A DNA stretch of 64,000 bases from positions 13,484,381 to 13,548,380 of the forward strand of contig CM030833.1 in assembly GCA_018105865.1 (NCBI GenBank), read 5' to 3'. Below are positions 43,535-55,938 of the stretch, in pieces. Made by a program: the position numbers and the translations under genes. How positions within the stretch are numbered: position 1 is the first letter of the stretch; every line of letters starts with the position of its first letter. Source of the stretch: Metaphire vulgaris (Eukaryota; Annelida; Clitellata; Crassiclitellata; Megascolecidae). The notes below the pieces were generated by a model. That model did no database searches. It was given only the letters and a program-made list of their open reading frames with translations, and was not told the origin of the DNA.

Positions 43535-46500
43535 ATGGCTGCCGCTGTTGTAGGAGCAAATTTTGCTCAAATGGCGATTGATCTTGAAACGGAGGAATTG
43601 GACGTTAGACAGTCTTTTTACTTTTTATTACTTTTATTTAATAATCAAATGATATTATATATTTTATTTATGTTGTTGCATTTTAATGAGCCAGCATATA
43701 ATATAATATATAATATAATATAACAAGGTTTAAAGTGGTTCAGTAGGGACTGCCCTGTGTGAGAACCACTGTATAGCTTTATTCGTAAAAAGTTACTGTT
43801 AACCAAGGCGCTATAGAAATCCACGAGATTTTACTTTACTTGGCCGTTAAACCTCAGTACTATAGGGTGCAATACAATACGAGATCGCCTTATTAAATTA
43901 ACCTGGGCAAAACGCAAGGTCAAAACATAATACATAATAATACATTATAAAGTAAAACTGCATTTTAGCGTTCTAAAATGTCACACTGAACTTTAGCGGA
44001 AGATGGCAGAGTGGGTTACGTGCTGGAGCGTCAGGCTGACGGAGCGGGTTCAAGCCCCGTTAGTGCCCCTAGTGGCTTTCACACAGGCAGTAATGCCTTC
44101 TAAGCCACTTTAAATCATGCTAAGTTTAAGTAAGTTCTAAATTATTTCAGTCATTTAGACATAAAAATATGCTGTCTGCAAAAGAAAAAGTTAGGAAATA
44201 TTTTAAAAGCACAGTAACGTCCAGTAGTCGAAATTTCATACAATGTTGTATAGTTGCGAAACTACACTCACGTCTTCACCATTAGGAACCAGGCCCACCA
44301 AGAGAAATTCCGAGCCCCTGTGCAGAATGACCCGCGGGCCTCTAACAAGTCTTAAAATTTGCTGACAAACTTTTTTTGCTCGTCATTGGTTTCACCAGAG
44401 TTGCAACTCTCCAAAACTGGTGGTGACCTTTTTTTGCTTGTCGCTCTTTTCACGCTGTTCACGCTGTTCCTTTTGATGTGTCCTCAGGTCCTGGGCCTTC
44501 CTTTTACTTGTCGGGCCCCTCTGCACAGCTTAACATTGTAACCTTTCTTTAGTGTTGTTATTGGTATTATTGTGAATTATACATATTCATCATCGGCTCG
44601 GGCCCCCTCCAGACTGCCTAGCCCCTGTGCATTTGTCCCCCCACCCTCTCGGCGGCCCTGTTAGGAACTGAGCACCTGTATTGAAATTCCAAAAGGTAAG
44701 AGGGGAACAAAGTGCGACTTGTTCCAATTTGTCTGTGCAGCATGCGCTTAACCCTCATCCATAAATTTTCCATGCATTGGGCATGGATATTGGGGTCGTT
44801 TGGCTGAACAAAATTTCTTTCATGCACGATGACTGAATGGTTACCGGTTCCTCGCTCAGTTCCTCCAAACACCCAATCGCCCTGCGTCCCCTGTGTGCTA
44901 TGTATTTCCTATGAAAATATTTTGCTTTGTCATTCTTAATGACAATAGGAGTCTAATGGAAATGCACAAAATTATCTCATTGAGCATACCATTTAGAATA
45001 CCAAGATAAACTTAACAATGGCTTAAATAATTTAGAATGTTGAAATGTAGGTGAGAGTAGGCGGAAATAATTTAGAATTCTAAAATGCAGTTTTACCCAT
45101 AATAATACATAATGCATATCTTATGTATAAAATACAAATCAAAAGTTATTGGGAATTAAAATTATTTTTTTATTTGAATATAATAATCTCATAATAAAGT
45201 TTTTATCAGTCAAATTATTAATCTGGTAAGGAATTTCCTTGTAGTGTCCTCAAGGTCTAAGGTTGTAGTTCTGTTGAGAGGTTGCTTTAGGTGGAAGGAA
45301 TTTCCGTAGGATCATCGTCTTCAATTGCCTGGAATAAATTGTGGTCTAGTTGATGTTCCATGTTTTCAAAGTTCATAATAGAACTAGAGCAAAGATTATT
45401 TTTTTACATTTTTGAATGAATGTTCGATTATTTGTTTATCTCTAGCATTAAGAAAATCTTTCCAAGCAGAAGAAGCATATATAAGGATAGGATTGTCTCA
45501 CACAGGGCAGACCCTCCTGAATCATTTACTTTGAATCTTGTTAATATTATTATAAACAAGTTCAGGCTGAGCAGTGGGTGAATGCTGTGTTAATAATTAT
45601 AATGCAGCACTAAAAAAGCAGTTAATTTCAAAACTTGAATTATGAAGAAATAATTACTAAGAAATAGTTTTGGAGATGTAATATTTAATTGCGATGTTGC
45701 GTTTTGATGTTTTTCAGTCACCAGGATGCGTTGCAAAGCCCTCAGTATATTCTCAACTACTGGCCGTGTACTTATTACAGCAAGAACTGTGAGTGCAAAT
45801 TTGTACTAATAAATGGGTGAATCGGTGGTTCATTCGGTAGAGCGACGACTTTGGTTTAGATGAGAAATGAATTTGGGTTCGAGTAAAGGGGCGGAAATTG
45901 TGTATCTCGATCATTCACTTGTCCACTGGCGTCGATTGGACTTTCATATCGTTCATGTGGCGCTTTAGGCAGATGATTAGTGCATTATTATCAAAGCTTT
46001 ATGTGAAGTGTCTGTTTTACCGCACTGTCTGGTACACATTCATAGCTTATTGGTTGAACTTCAGCCCTGCCTTGGATAGGCTGTCAAACTGGATTGGATC
46101 CCGGGCATTCACATGGTCAATAGTACAGAGTGAACACTGAACATAGAACGTTAGGATGACGATTACTTTATTATTATTGGTTGAATTTTTACATTTGGTA
46201 ATAATTGTGGTAGTTGTAGCTTATATATAAAATTATGCAAATGTATATATATATATATATATATGTATATATGTGTATATATAATACTATTAATGGAATA
46301 ACTTTTATAAGAGGAAATGCAATTTGGAATTATTTTTAAGTTTAGACCTAGAGATAGTTTGGTTAGCCAAACGAAGCTACGATATGAGTAAAATTAATGA
46401 ATAGTGATTTATTCTATCATTTACATGAACTTTTGTGTAAATGTATTGTTGTTTTCTTTATTATGATTTCTTGATATTGTTTATAATAGAACTCATGCGA

Positions 46501-49500
46501 AGTTTCTTTGGAAAAGAATTCCAGCCAATGTGAAAACGGTAAAATTAGCTAACAATGCTTTGCTTGATGATAAATTTGTTAACAGTGTTGCAATGTTATA
46601 ATGCAGACATCAAGAATATGTCAAAATTTAGTAGCCATAGATTGGTAATCATAACTCTATTAGAGACTGATAGCATATTCCTACAAAATGAAGAAAGTTG
46701 CTGTAAATGTGATAGGAAATCACTTCAAATGTAGACAAATCTGTCAGAGGTGATTTGCCCTTAGACTGCAGAATGAAAGTCATTGTTGCTTCTTTTAAAC
46801 TGAGGACCTCTCATGAATTTGCTTAGTCGGAAATTTAGTTTACAAAATGATTTGAGAAAATCGCCATTTTCAGTTGAGTTGCAACAAAATAAAGTTATAA
46901 GGTAGATCAGCATTTGCCTGACATTCATAATACTTAGTATTATTGATTAAATTGCATATTCATGTGCACATTTATTTTCACAATGTTGGATCAGCAATGT
47001 TGTGTAGCAGTGGCGTAACGTGGGGGGGACAGGGGGGGGCACTTTGTTGACAGCCCCCGGGCCACGGGTGAGGGGGACCCCCGAAGCCGAAGAGGGGTCT
47101 AAGCTAGGGTTAGGTTAGGGTTAACCCTAACTTAACCCTAACCCTAGAAATGATGTGCTGACAACCTTCTTCTTTTTTTTTGTTTGCTCGTCAGCTCGAA
47201 ACTCTGGGGCCCCCATGGCAAAGATGCCCCCCGGGCCCCCAAAAGTCACGCTACGCCACTGTTGTGTAGTGTTTGATGCAATTTTCTTCTTTTTAATGGT
47301 TGTTCCTTGTGTTTGATGTTGCTAACTTCTTTTTATCGTTAAATAATGAAATAATAAGACACCTTATATATTAAGTCATTATTAGTCTTTTTAGATAATT
47401 AGACAGTTATGCATAATTGATTTTGACCTGGCTTTAGTATGAGTTGGTTTTGTTATATTTTCTTTAAAATTTATTTATTTTTAGAGCTATCCTGAGGTTG
47501 CTCTCATATGGGCTGTTGGGCAACGAATGTGGCAGAGGGACTTTCCAGGAATTTATGAATCACTTCGGAAGGACTGGAGTGAATCCGTAAAACCAATTAT
47601 GGATGCCATTCGAGGTGAGCTTCTCATTTGATCTTTGATTAATGCTGGGTGATATCTATGGGTTTTTGAGTAAGAGATGGCTTTTAAAGCCTGCTTGTAG
47701 TTTTTGAAGTTTCAGCTTGTTCTGCTCAAAGCATATTAAAATGTTTGAATTTTACAATCTGTTGAAATGTTTGTTCCTCTTTGAAAATCTTTTCATGACT
47801 GTTTGATATTTCAGATGCAACACGGAATCGAGCATTTGAGTTAGTTGTTCGAGCATATTCGTGCATCAGTGCTGATGATTTTGCGGCATTCATGGGGCTG
47901 AAAGCTAATGAAGCTGTTGATGGTAAAATTTATTTTGTTGCATTTTGATAGATTTTCTCTTGTGTTTCATAATGGCTGTTAGTCTGCCAAATCATTTGCA
48001 TGCAATTTCTCTGATTCTTCATTCTATAACTGCTGACCCCCCTTTGCCTATTATTATTATTATGACATGGTTGTTAACACCTGTTAAAGTGTCATTCACG
48101 ACATGAAGAATTGTGAATGTGGAGCAAGTCTGGGGTGAACAACTTGTCGAAGGTCGTTGCTCATCCTACCACATCCACTCACTCATGTACCAGGCACTGC
48201 CTGGAAGTCTTAACCTTTCTAACCATAGATAGCAGAAAATTTTGACAACTGACGCACTTGTGTTTGTTAATGGTAAAGATGTGACTTTTTGAAATGCTAG
48301 ACCCCACTTTGAAACTAAGACAAATTAAGGAGATTGTTGCAGTGCCACCGTATTTTGTGCGAAAAATTTGACAAGCATGGTTGTGCCACATTTGAAAAAT
48401 ATTCCTAGTTCTTGCAGAACCTTGCACCACAGAACAAGATATGGCATCCCTTTTTATTTGAGCTCTGTTGCACTTGCCACTATTGTTTCATCATTGAGTT
48501 GCTATTCATGGTTTTTTCATCAGTGGGAAACAGATGTTGTATTCAGTTTTAATCAGTTCCGACGAAAAAAGTAGTTGAATCTAAAACATTGATGGAAAGA
48601 CCTCCAACTGAAAGATTTGACAAGCATATAAACTGTAACCTGATTAAAGTTTGAAAAACTAATCAAAGACTTTACTAAATTTCTTTAACTTTTAAGTCTT
48701 GCTTTGTTGTTGAAGTTGGTCCAGTGAAAAGTAGTTGATCTAATTGTTTGCAACATTAAAGGAGGTTGTTGAATTAAATAAGACCTTGTTAGTTGCACAT
48801 ATCTTTGTTTTATAAATCTAAAATACTAATCTTTTGAAAACTTCAGTTAGTTATATATTATATAATCTATCAGAAACCCACGACAACTCTGAATACGATG
48901 TTCATAATGAATGTGTAACTTGATCCTGCTGTTACACCATCCTGTATACAGCCACAGGGGTACTGGATTATGGAAACAAGATATTGAGATATAGTGACCT
49001 GTGGACCGGGGTGACAGCAGCCAGCCAGCCGCCTGCACGGCTCTCTCTACTGGCTTTAGGCAGAATGCTCATAACTCAGAGTACAAATTTAACAAAGAAC
49101 ATATTGTCTGGTCACCAATTCCCAACACCATTATGCCATGTGATCTTGAATTGCTGTCGTCTGATGAATCTACAAGAAACCGGCCTGAGACCTACTCTGT
49201 GTGAAGAGGCCATTGATGAAGCTGTGCATGAACTTAAACATTAAATTCCATCATTTACATCTTTACTGCATTGTGTTTTCAGATTTGTATGTCTTCTACA
49301 GTGGTAGAGACATTTTTAACACTAGTCACTTAAATCTAATATACTTAAAATTCTTTTCATTGCCATCACTAATGCACTTACGGTATTTACCAACACAGGT
49401 GGGCAAGGGCTTACGATGTGTTTAAATTTTTAAAATATTTACTTTGTTTGATGTAGCTGCATTGTCCAAGGGTTGGAAGTATGATTCTGCAACAAAGATG

Positions 49501-50201
49501 TTTGCACCATGCAGAGAAGGTATGTAAATTTGTGTGTGCAAATTTTCATGATTTTATTAGATTAACACCGCCTTCATGCGTTTTAAGTAAAATTTTATGA
49601 TGATTTTCAATTGTGAGGTTTTTCATATAAAGAAAACATTGAGCTATGTATGTAAGGTCTTTAAATTAGTGAAGATGGTCCTTATTTAAAATAAATTTGC
49701 AGCTACTGCATGAATCATATTTGATCTGACTGCAAAACAGTTTCTAGACACATTATTAAATACTGTGATAATTATTATTGTCTATTTTGTGTGGAGATTA
49801 ATTTAATTAAGTTTTGTAATTGAAGTTGTGCATTTTGCTCTCATGGATGGTTTAAGGATGTTAATTTTAAGATTATGCAGCAATCAGCAGTCTTTATTTT
49901 ATCATTAAATTATGACATAATAATAATAATGATAATAATATAATAATTATAATAATAATCATGACCTGATTAGGATGGCTTATCGTGCAAGAACTGCTAG
50001 GACACATGACAACTGAAAATACAACTATAACTATGCTATTACTATGTGACACTAATAATTTGGCTAATAATATGTTTCTGGTATCGTTAATTGTTATATG
50101 CTATGTTTCTTTTTGTTTTAGTTGTTTCACCTGAAGCAGTTATTCCAAGCGAACAGCACCTGACAAACCTTGCAAATTATGTTTCTTTTCTTGAGAATTG
50201 A
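43535..50201 (+). CDS. COPS8: COP9 signalosome complex subunit 8
   Basis: CSN8 is the smallest PCI-domain subunit of the COP9 signalosome, which removes NEDD8 from cullins and so tunes ubiquitin ligases. Seven exons with consistent phases and GT-AG sites: 43535-43603, 45718-45788, 46490-46538, 47485-47614, 47815-47922, 49457-49519 and 50122-50201 (stop TGA), giving 189 residues (human 209). Conserved blocks are [13 protein letters not shown] (exon 2), [13 protein letters not shown] (3), [19 protein letters not shown] (4), [16 protein letters not shown] and DDFAAFMGL (5), and [13 protein letters not shown] (7). The ATG lies in CAAGATGGCTGCC, which also resembles a YY1 site as found at many housekeeping starts. 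Exon 1 is the least certain because it is short and its donor is GTTAGA. Introns contain a SINE and two hAT MITEs. It follows MRPL45 on the same strand. Confidence 0.95.
43690..43772 (-). mobile_element. CR1-like LINE 3' tail in COPS8 intron 1
   Basis: The reverse complement is AGTGGTTCTCACACAGGGCA...GAACCACTTTAAACCTTG followed by (TTATA)n-like repeats; only the extreme 3' end is present. Confidence 0.85.
43997..44135 (+). mobile_element. tRNA-derived SINE with LINE-like 3' stem-loop
   Basis: The head carries a pol III A box TGGCAGAGTGG (44004-44014) and B box GGTTCAAGCC (44047-44056), as in Ser/Leu-type tRNA genes. The ends of the tRNA-like part do not pair as an acceptor stem, so it is not a tRNA gene. 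The 3' part AGTGGCTTTCACACAGGCAG...TAAGCCACTTTAAATC matches the CR1-like LINE 3' stem-loop, implying mobilisation by that LINE. Confidence 0.85.
44290..44660. mobile_element. hAT-type MITE in COPS8 intron 1, exact TSD TTAGGAAC
   Basis: The ends CAGGCCCACCAAGAG and CTCTCGGCGGCCCTG are inverted; the TSD is at 44282-44289 and 44661-44668. It is the same family as 4085-4396, in the opposite orientation, with two A-tract motif copies near 44370 and 44424. Confidence 0.92.
47008..47261. mobile_element. hAT-type MITE in COPS8 intron 3 with telomere-like core, exact TSD TTGTGTAG
   Basis: The ends CAGTGGCGTAACGTGG and CTACGCCACTG are inverted; the TSD is at 47000-47007 and 47262-47269. The core (about 47100-47150) has TTAGGG-like units meeting CCCTAA units. 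An A-tract motif copy lies near 47166. It is a sister of 22032-22281. Confidence 0.93.
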
Positions 50202-51312
50202 CAACAAACTGTCGACTATTTCCATTCATTTGCAGAACAGTTGATGTTGGAATGTTATATTATAACATGCAGCTTGTGCTAGGCTTCATAATACAGTACT
50301 TAAGTTTGAATTTTATGAAGATGATTTTGAACAATATAACTGCTTGTTTTTGTTCTTACGAATTTATGAAATACTATAGATTATTTCAGAATTTTTAAGA
50401 AGTTTCTTAAATGTGTTTTATAGGTGATGTATGGTTAATTGGAAATGCTAAAAATGAAAATGGAAACATCTGTGCATAAAAATGATTTTAAAACATGTTC
50501 ATTGTTGTGGTGCATTTGCTGTATTGTAATAGTATCAATATTTCCATTTGATTTTTGTTGTTTTGATAAAGTTATGGTTATGGACCTATACAGCTATGTA
50601 AATTTTAGTTCTTACAGTATGTCTTTATCTAGACTATCTAGACATACACTCAAATCCTCGACAATATATGCGGCTATCAGTAAATGTGCAGTTTTAACTG
50701 TAGACATCCTTTATAGGGTCCATGTAATCGATTACAGACCTATCAGAAATCTGCAGAAAGTTCATTACAAAGAGTTTAACAGCAACTAGGATGATAAAAT
50801 ATTGTAAATGACGAAGTTTTAAAATGCTTGAGCATTTGACAGTTAACCTTTAGTAGTAACAGTTAAACACTTTTATGGCACCAATAAATTAATTATTGAT
50901 GGTACTCCATATCCAAACCTCAAAAGACCAGGTCAATCCAGATAGGCCTATCAGTCAGTGTTAGACATCAAGTCAAGCTATGGGGCAAAGGCTATCTGAG
51001 ATGCTACAAGTTTTAAATCTTGATTTGAAAGTGTTTAATTACCTTCAACATTTGATCTGAAGCAATATAATGTATATTATTTTTAAATTATCAAGAAGAT
51101 TTGCATATGTATGTTGCAGTTGAATATGCCATAAGATGGCACTTTAAAATGAAAGTTTAAATTTGATTTTGTAATCAAGAAATTGGCTACTACTGCATTT
51201 AATAAATACAGGCTTGGAGAAAGTCTTGAGTCATCAGTAAGGCCCCAAATTTGATCACATTATGTTCTCAAATTGTTTTTCAAGCTAGTGAGAACAAATT
51301 GATTCTAATTTT
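50202..51312 (+). other. COPS8 3' UTR and intergenic DNA
   Basis: AT-rich sequence after the stop codon; AATAAA polyadenylation candidates occur at 50883-50888 and 51201-51206. Which is used cannot be told from sequence. No repeat or gene was recognised. Confidence 0.5.
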
Positions 51313-51976
51313 CAGTGATGGGCAAAAGTTAACTAAAAATTAGTTAACTTTTAGTTAAACTTTTTTTTAGTTGCATCAAAAGTTAAACTGGTTGGTAAAA
51401 GTTTAGTTAAGGCATGAGTTAAACTGAGATTTTTTTAGTTAACTGGCTAATAGTTAAACTTGAGTTATGCAGATTCTATGCCACTTTCAGCACAGGCTAA
51501 GTCACGCATAGGCTTCAGGTCACTTTTCTGCTTCATTCCTTGCGTTAGCATTACTTTGTGTTACGTCAATCAAAAGTTCCAAAACTAATTATGTATAGGG
51601 CAATCATGATTATATATTCTATGTCGAAAGATGAATAGATAATCTATGTAGAAATATATGATCTTTGCTGTTTAGTGTTACTTAAAATGAATTCGTTAAA
51701 TTGTTCAAACGTGCTATGTTGACACAAATTTGAAAAGCAACAAGCCTGTCAAAGTTAAAAAGTTATAAAAGTTAAACTGCTTTTAATTGGTTCTCACACA
51801 GGGCAGTCCCTACTGAACCACTTTAAACCTTGTTATATTATATTATTATAATTAGTTATCAGTTAAAGTTAAACTACTACAGTGAAAGGTTAGTTACTTA
51901 AAAAGTTAAACTGCTTGATTGCAAAAAAGTTTAGTTAAAGTTTAACTGTTAAAAAATTAGTTAGTGCCCATTACTG
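51313..51976. mobile_element. hAT-type MITE with AGTTAACT arrays, exact TSD CTAATTTT
   Basis: The ends CAGTGATGGGCAAAAGTTAA and GTTAGTGCCCATTACTG are inverted; the TSD is at 51305-51312 and 51977-51984. Many AGTTAA/TTAACT units fill both arms. A CR1-like LINE tail with a short TTATA run (about 51786-51850) is inserted in the right arm. Confidence 0.92.
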
Positions 51977-52054
51977 CTAATTTTGTCTTCCAAGCAACCA
52001 TAGTATCTTCTGTCTTTTATTTTTCAAGTTCATAAACGTTCAACCAGGCAACAT

Positions 52055-52315
52055 CAGTGGCGTAGCAGGGGGCAGAGGGGCGCCTCCAGGCGGCACTTAC
52101 AGTACTGCTCTAGGGGCTATAACTTATCAGAGATTTCTTAGATTTTTTTTGCTTGTCAGAGACTTTTTTGGAGAGTTGATAACGTTTTTTGCTTGTCAGA
52201 AACTTTTTTGGAGGAGAGTTGATAATGTTTCTTTGCTTGTCAGACATTTTTTGGAGAATTGAGGGCGGCACTTTTATTCTCACCCCAGGTGGCACTTTGC
52301 CTCACTACGCCACTG
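52055..52315. mobile_element. hAT-type MITE, exact TSD GGCAACAT
   Basis: The ends CAGTGGCGTAGCAGGG and CTCACTACGCCACTG are inverted; the TSD is at 52047-52054 and 52316-52323. Four TTTTTTGCTTGTCAGA motif copies stand in tandem at about 52130-52250. Confidence 0.94.
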
Positions 52316-52689
52316 GGCAACATGAAGTGCAGACTCATGAGAAGTCATGCCAATAGGCTACTTGCTGCTACCTTGGTGAACATGCCTTTCAGTTGCCGAG
52401 TCTAGACTGCATGACTCACTTCCAACTTCGGTCCACTGCTGTTTCTAATGGGAAAATGGACTTGATCTTCAGGATTTTACATTGTTAAAGGGGCACTACA
52501 GAGAATTTTGAAACGAATCTATTATCTTGTTGGTCATTATCAAGTTATTTGTTCCAATACAGGTTCAGGACTCTATTGTTTCCATTCCTCTCTGTGCCGG
52601 TATAGCATATTATAATGACTCCCATATAATAATAACTCCCCCCTCATTATTATATATATAATAATGACTCCCCATCATTTTATATATAA

Positions 52690-53065
52690 TAACTTTCTAT
52701 ATTATAATAACTCCCTTAGTTTTTTAGAATCCAGCTGAGATACCATGGTCTAGAACACCAAAAGCTTTTTTTATATCGAGGATTGTTCCAATAGTGTGCT
52801 TGTGGGATTCAAAATTTGTTGTTTTGGTATCAATTAAATTCATTATTGGCAATTAAGTGGAGAAATAGGGCTGAAACCATATTGATCAGTGGATAGCATA
52901 TTAAATGCATCTAAGTAGTTTAACATTCTGGTAAGCATTGCATTTTCAGGAATTTTAGGAAAACTGGGAGATTGGAAATTGGTCTATAATTTCATATAAC
53001 CATTTTAGAGACATTTTTATAAATTGGGGTTATTTTTTCAATTTTTAGGCTTACTTCTTATGGGG
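52690..53065 (-). mobile_element. CR1/jockey-like LINE reverse-transcriptase fragment
   Basis: Minus translation contains NLPVFLKIPENAMLTRMLNY, FNMLSTDQYGFSP and ILDIKKAFGVLDH, the finger and palm region of a LINE reverse transcriptase, with breaks. Confidence 0.8.
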
Positions 53066-53084
53066 AGTTATTATAATATAGATA

Positions 53085-53275
53085 GGTTAAGTAAGTTTAA
53101 TAACCAGTGTAGTGTGTGGATACGTAAGCAATTTGGTAACCTCCTAGTCCTAGTATCTTCTCTGCTTCTAGGTGCCATGCAGGTTGACTGCGTTGGCGAT
53201 CATGAACCTCCATTTTCCTCTATCTTCTGTTGCGTAAATGATGTCGATTATTCCGCAGTTTCCTCCTCCCTGTAG
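53085..53275 (-). mobile_element. LINE extreme C-terminal fragment
   Basis: Minus translation ATEDRGKWRFMIANAVNLHG is the conserved last segment of RTE-like LINE ORFs. Confidence 0.6.
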
Positions 53276-53756
53276 ATAACATAAATCAATCGATCAATTT
53301 TTATTTCTCAAGATTATACAGGTTAAACATACAAAATTAAATCATTTCTTACTATGTAACAAAAAGAACATCATAATATGTAAAAACAATATATAATTTG
53401 TTTGAAAAATGGGTTGGCCAAAGGGTATAAAACCCATAAGACGGTCAACCTATTTGGTTTAGTGATTTATAAGTGACAGTACTAATTATAGAATTCCAAA
53501 AATGGAAGGTAAGAGTGTCTTGAGTTGTATTAATCTAAGGCACTTTAAAGTGGTATAAATAATGATATAGAAAAGTATTGAAGCATAAGAAATGATTAAG
53601 AGAATCTTAAAGGATTTTAAATCAGCTAAGGTAGTTGATTCATTACTAAGTTACAAGTTGACTGAGACTTGGTTATTGAAAACTATTAAACTGTCCAGAT
53701 ATTTTCTCCTTTGTCTTCCTCTATCTCTTTTCCCCTCAATCTTTCCTGGTATAGTC

Positions 53757-54042
53757 CTATAAATGGAAATGCCAAGAGAAAGATTCTTTACAATGAAGCA
53801 GTATGATCGAACCAGAGGACACAGCATGAAACTGTTCAAGAAACGGGTTGGGAGACATAAAACAGCATTTTTTAGTGCAAGAGTGGTGGACAGATGGAAT
53901 GAACTGGATGAGGGGATAGTAACGGCTACAACTGTAAACGAGTTCAAAATAAACCTCAGTAGTTTAGGATATTAGATTGGACGGGAACAATAGTGGTTCT
54001 CACACAGGGCAGTCCCTACTGAACCACTTTAAACCTTGTTAT
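53757..54042 (+). mobile_element. CR1-like LINE, strongly 5' truncated copy
   Basis: The frame 53763-53975 reads MEMPRERFFTMKQYDRTRGH and ARVVDRWNELDEGIVTATTV to a stop, then the standard stem-loop. It is almost identical to 28655-28931, including codons; one A shifts relative to that copy near 53858. Confidence 0.92.
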
Positions 54043-54317
54043 ATTATATTATATTATATATATTATATTATATTATATTATATTATATTATATTATATTA
54101 TATTATATTATATTATATTATATTATATTATATTATATTATATTATATTATATTATATTATATTATATTATATTATATTATATTATATTATATTATATTA
54201 TATTATATTATATTATATTATATTATATTATATTATATTATATTATATTATATTATATTATATTATATTATATTATATTATATTATATTATATTATATTA
54301 TATTATATTATATTATA
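54043..54317. repeat. (TTATA)n array, about 55 units
   Basis: It follows the LINE stem-loop directly; one TATATA irregularity lies near 54056. Confidence 0.97.
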
Positions 54318-55236
54318 AAATAACGTTAATAACCGACCTTATAGCTAAAATTGTTATTTTTCCAAACTCGGTGGCGGGTCGAATGAAACTGGCCCGCGGG
54401 CTGGATACGGCCCGCGGGCCGCCAGTTGCACAACCTTATAAATCTAGTCACTAGACGACGCGAGAGCATCGATATATATAATCGATAATGTATATCGAAT
54501 ATCGATGCGCGAGACTAAGTAGGTCACATGACGTAATCAGAGCATTTGCTCCGCGTATAGATTTTTATTGATATTAAAGTCTATGCTTCTCACCGAGATA
54601 TTTATAGCTCATCGCCTGTGATGCCGCTGCAGCTTTTAAAAGTAATTTGTCAGCTACATTGCTACAAAGATAATAAGCCTACAAGGAAACGAGACTAGCG
54701 AAGCATTCCACAAAGTTGTAATTTCTCTTTTATTTCTAATATCTTGATACATTTCTTGCAATCGGATGAAAGTCAAACGAAGGTGAGTTTATTTGATTGT
54801 TATTTTGAAGCGAGTCATGAATTTCTTATAGGGAATTCGGTGACAAGATATGTGCCTTGTACGTGAGCGAGGCGCGCCCTTTAGCTATTGTAGATCGTGA
54901 ACTTCCGTAGCGTCATGTTGTCAGCATTCTGATCATAGATTGGCAAACACAGATACGTTAGTATAGCAATAGCTTTATTTGAAAAGTTCCTGTTGCAGAA
55001 GTAAGGGTGGTCCTCTTTAGGTTAGAGGCAGCGATCAAAGTGAAACGGTATTCCTTCATGAGTCCTGACCGGTTGTTAAGTTTCCCCTATAGCAATGCGG
55101 GTAAGGAGAGTCGGACCAAAACGGAGGGGGATTTTTAATTGTTTCAGCAGGCTAAATAGTTTTGTCAAATCAGTTAATGACATGAAACTTTTCTCAGTGT
55201 TATGTATAGAGTCGACCAGTGGTGTGGGGGTGAATG
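54318..55236. other. Mostly unassigned; GC-rich palindromic bit at about 54385-54430
   Basis: GGCCCGCGGGC palindromes near 54390-54420 resemble an end of a hAT-like element, but no partner was found. ATCGATAT-rich palindromes lie near 54470-54510. Confidence 0.35.
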
Positions 55237-55907
55237 GGGGCTGTCAATTAATTATGTCAACAATTTTTGACCCCCTCCCCTTGTCAACAACTGTCAATTT
55301 TCACTTACCCCCCATAATTACGTCAACAACTCTTGACCCCCCCCAAGATCAATGACAGGTCCCAATAACAAGGTTATTATTTTTGTGGTGATGATCATTG
55401 TTTCCCTTTTTCCTCATTGAGTGTCAAAATGTGGTGGTGATTACCTTTTTTCTAATGCTTTTTTCCATTGTAATAAGTAGTATTCTATGAAATTTCCTAT
55501 TTTTGATTATTAAAAAAAGTGAAATTGTTGATGTCCATTGACCCCACCCCAGAGGCGTCATTTGGGGCTGGGGGCGTGGCCCCAAGAAAATGAAAATATT
55601 TATTTATAATGTTTAATGTGCAATAAAAAAAACAAAAACAGGGCCTGGCCCCTAAAAATGAAAATATTAATTTATAATGTAAATGTGCAATAAGAAAAGA
55701 AAAAACCAGGAGGTGACTAAAAAAAAAAAAAAAAAGGTCGTCAAATTTGTGTTGGTATGGTGTAACAGAAAACTGATGACAACAAAAAAAAAAAAAAGTC
55801 TCTTTTTGGAATAGTCGAAAAAATTTCCCTGTCAACCCCTGTCAACAACTGTCAAACTTTTCCAAACACCCTCCCCTAAATTGTTGACGTAATTAATGGA
55901 CAGCCCC
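55237..55907. mobile_element. MITE with GGGGCTGTC ends, exact 3-bp TSD ATG, carrying an insertion
   Basis: It runs from GGGGCTGTCAATTAATTATG to TTAATGGACAGCCCC with ATG at 55234-55236 and 55908-55910. Extra DNA from about 55551 (AGAGGCGTCATTTGGGGC) to about 55830 looks like a damaged hAT MITE with an internal 65-bp duplication. Confidence 0.85.
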
Positions 55908-55938
55908 ATGGGATGGTGGTTGGAGTTAGTAGGCAATG

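Noticed and set aside
43997..44070. tRNA gene
   Set aside because: A and B boxes are present, but the ends do not form an acceptor stem and a LINE-like tail follows, so it is a SINE head.
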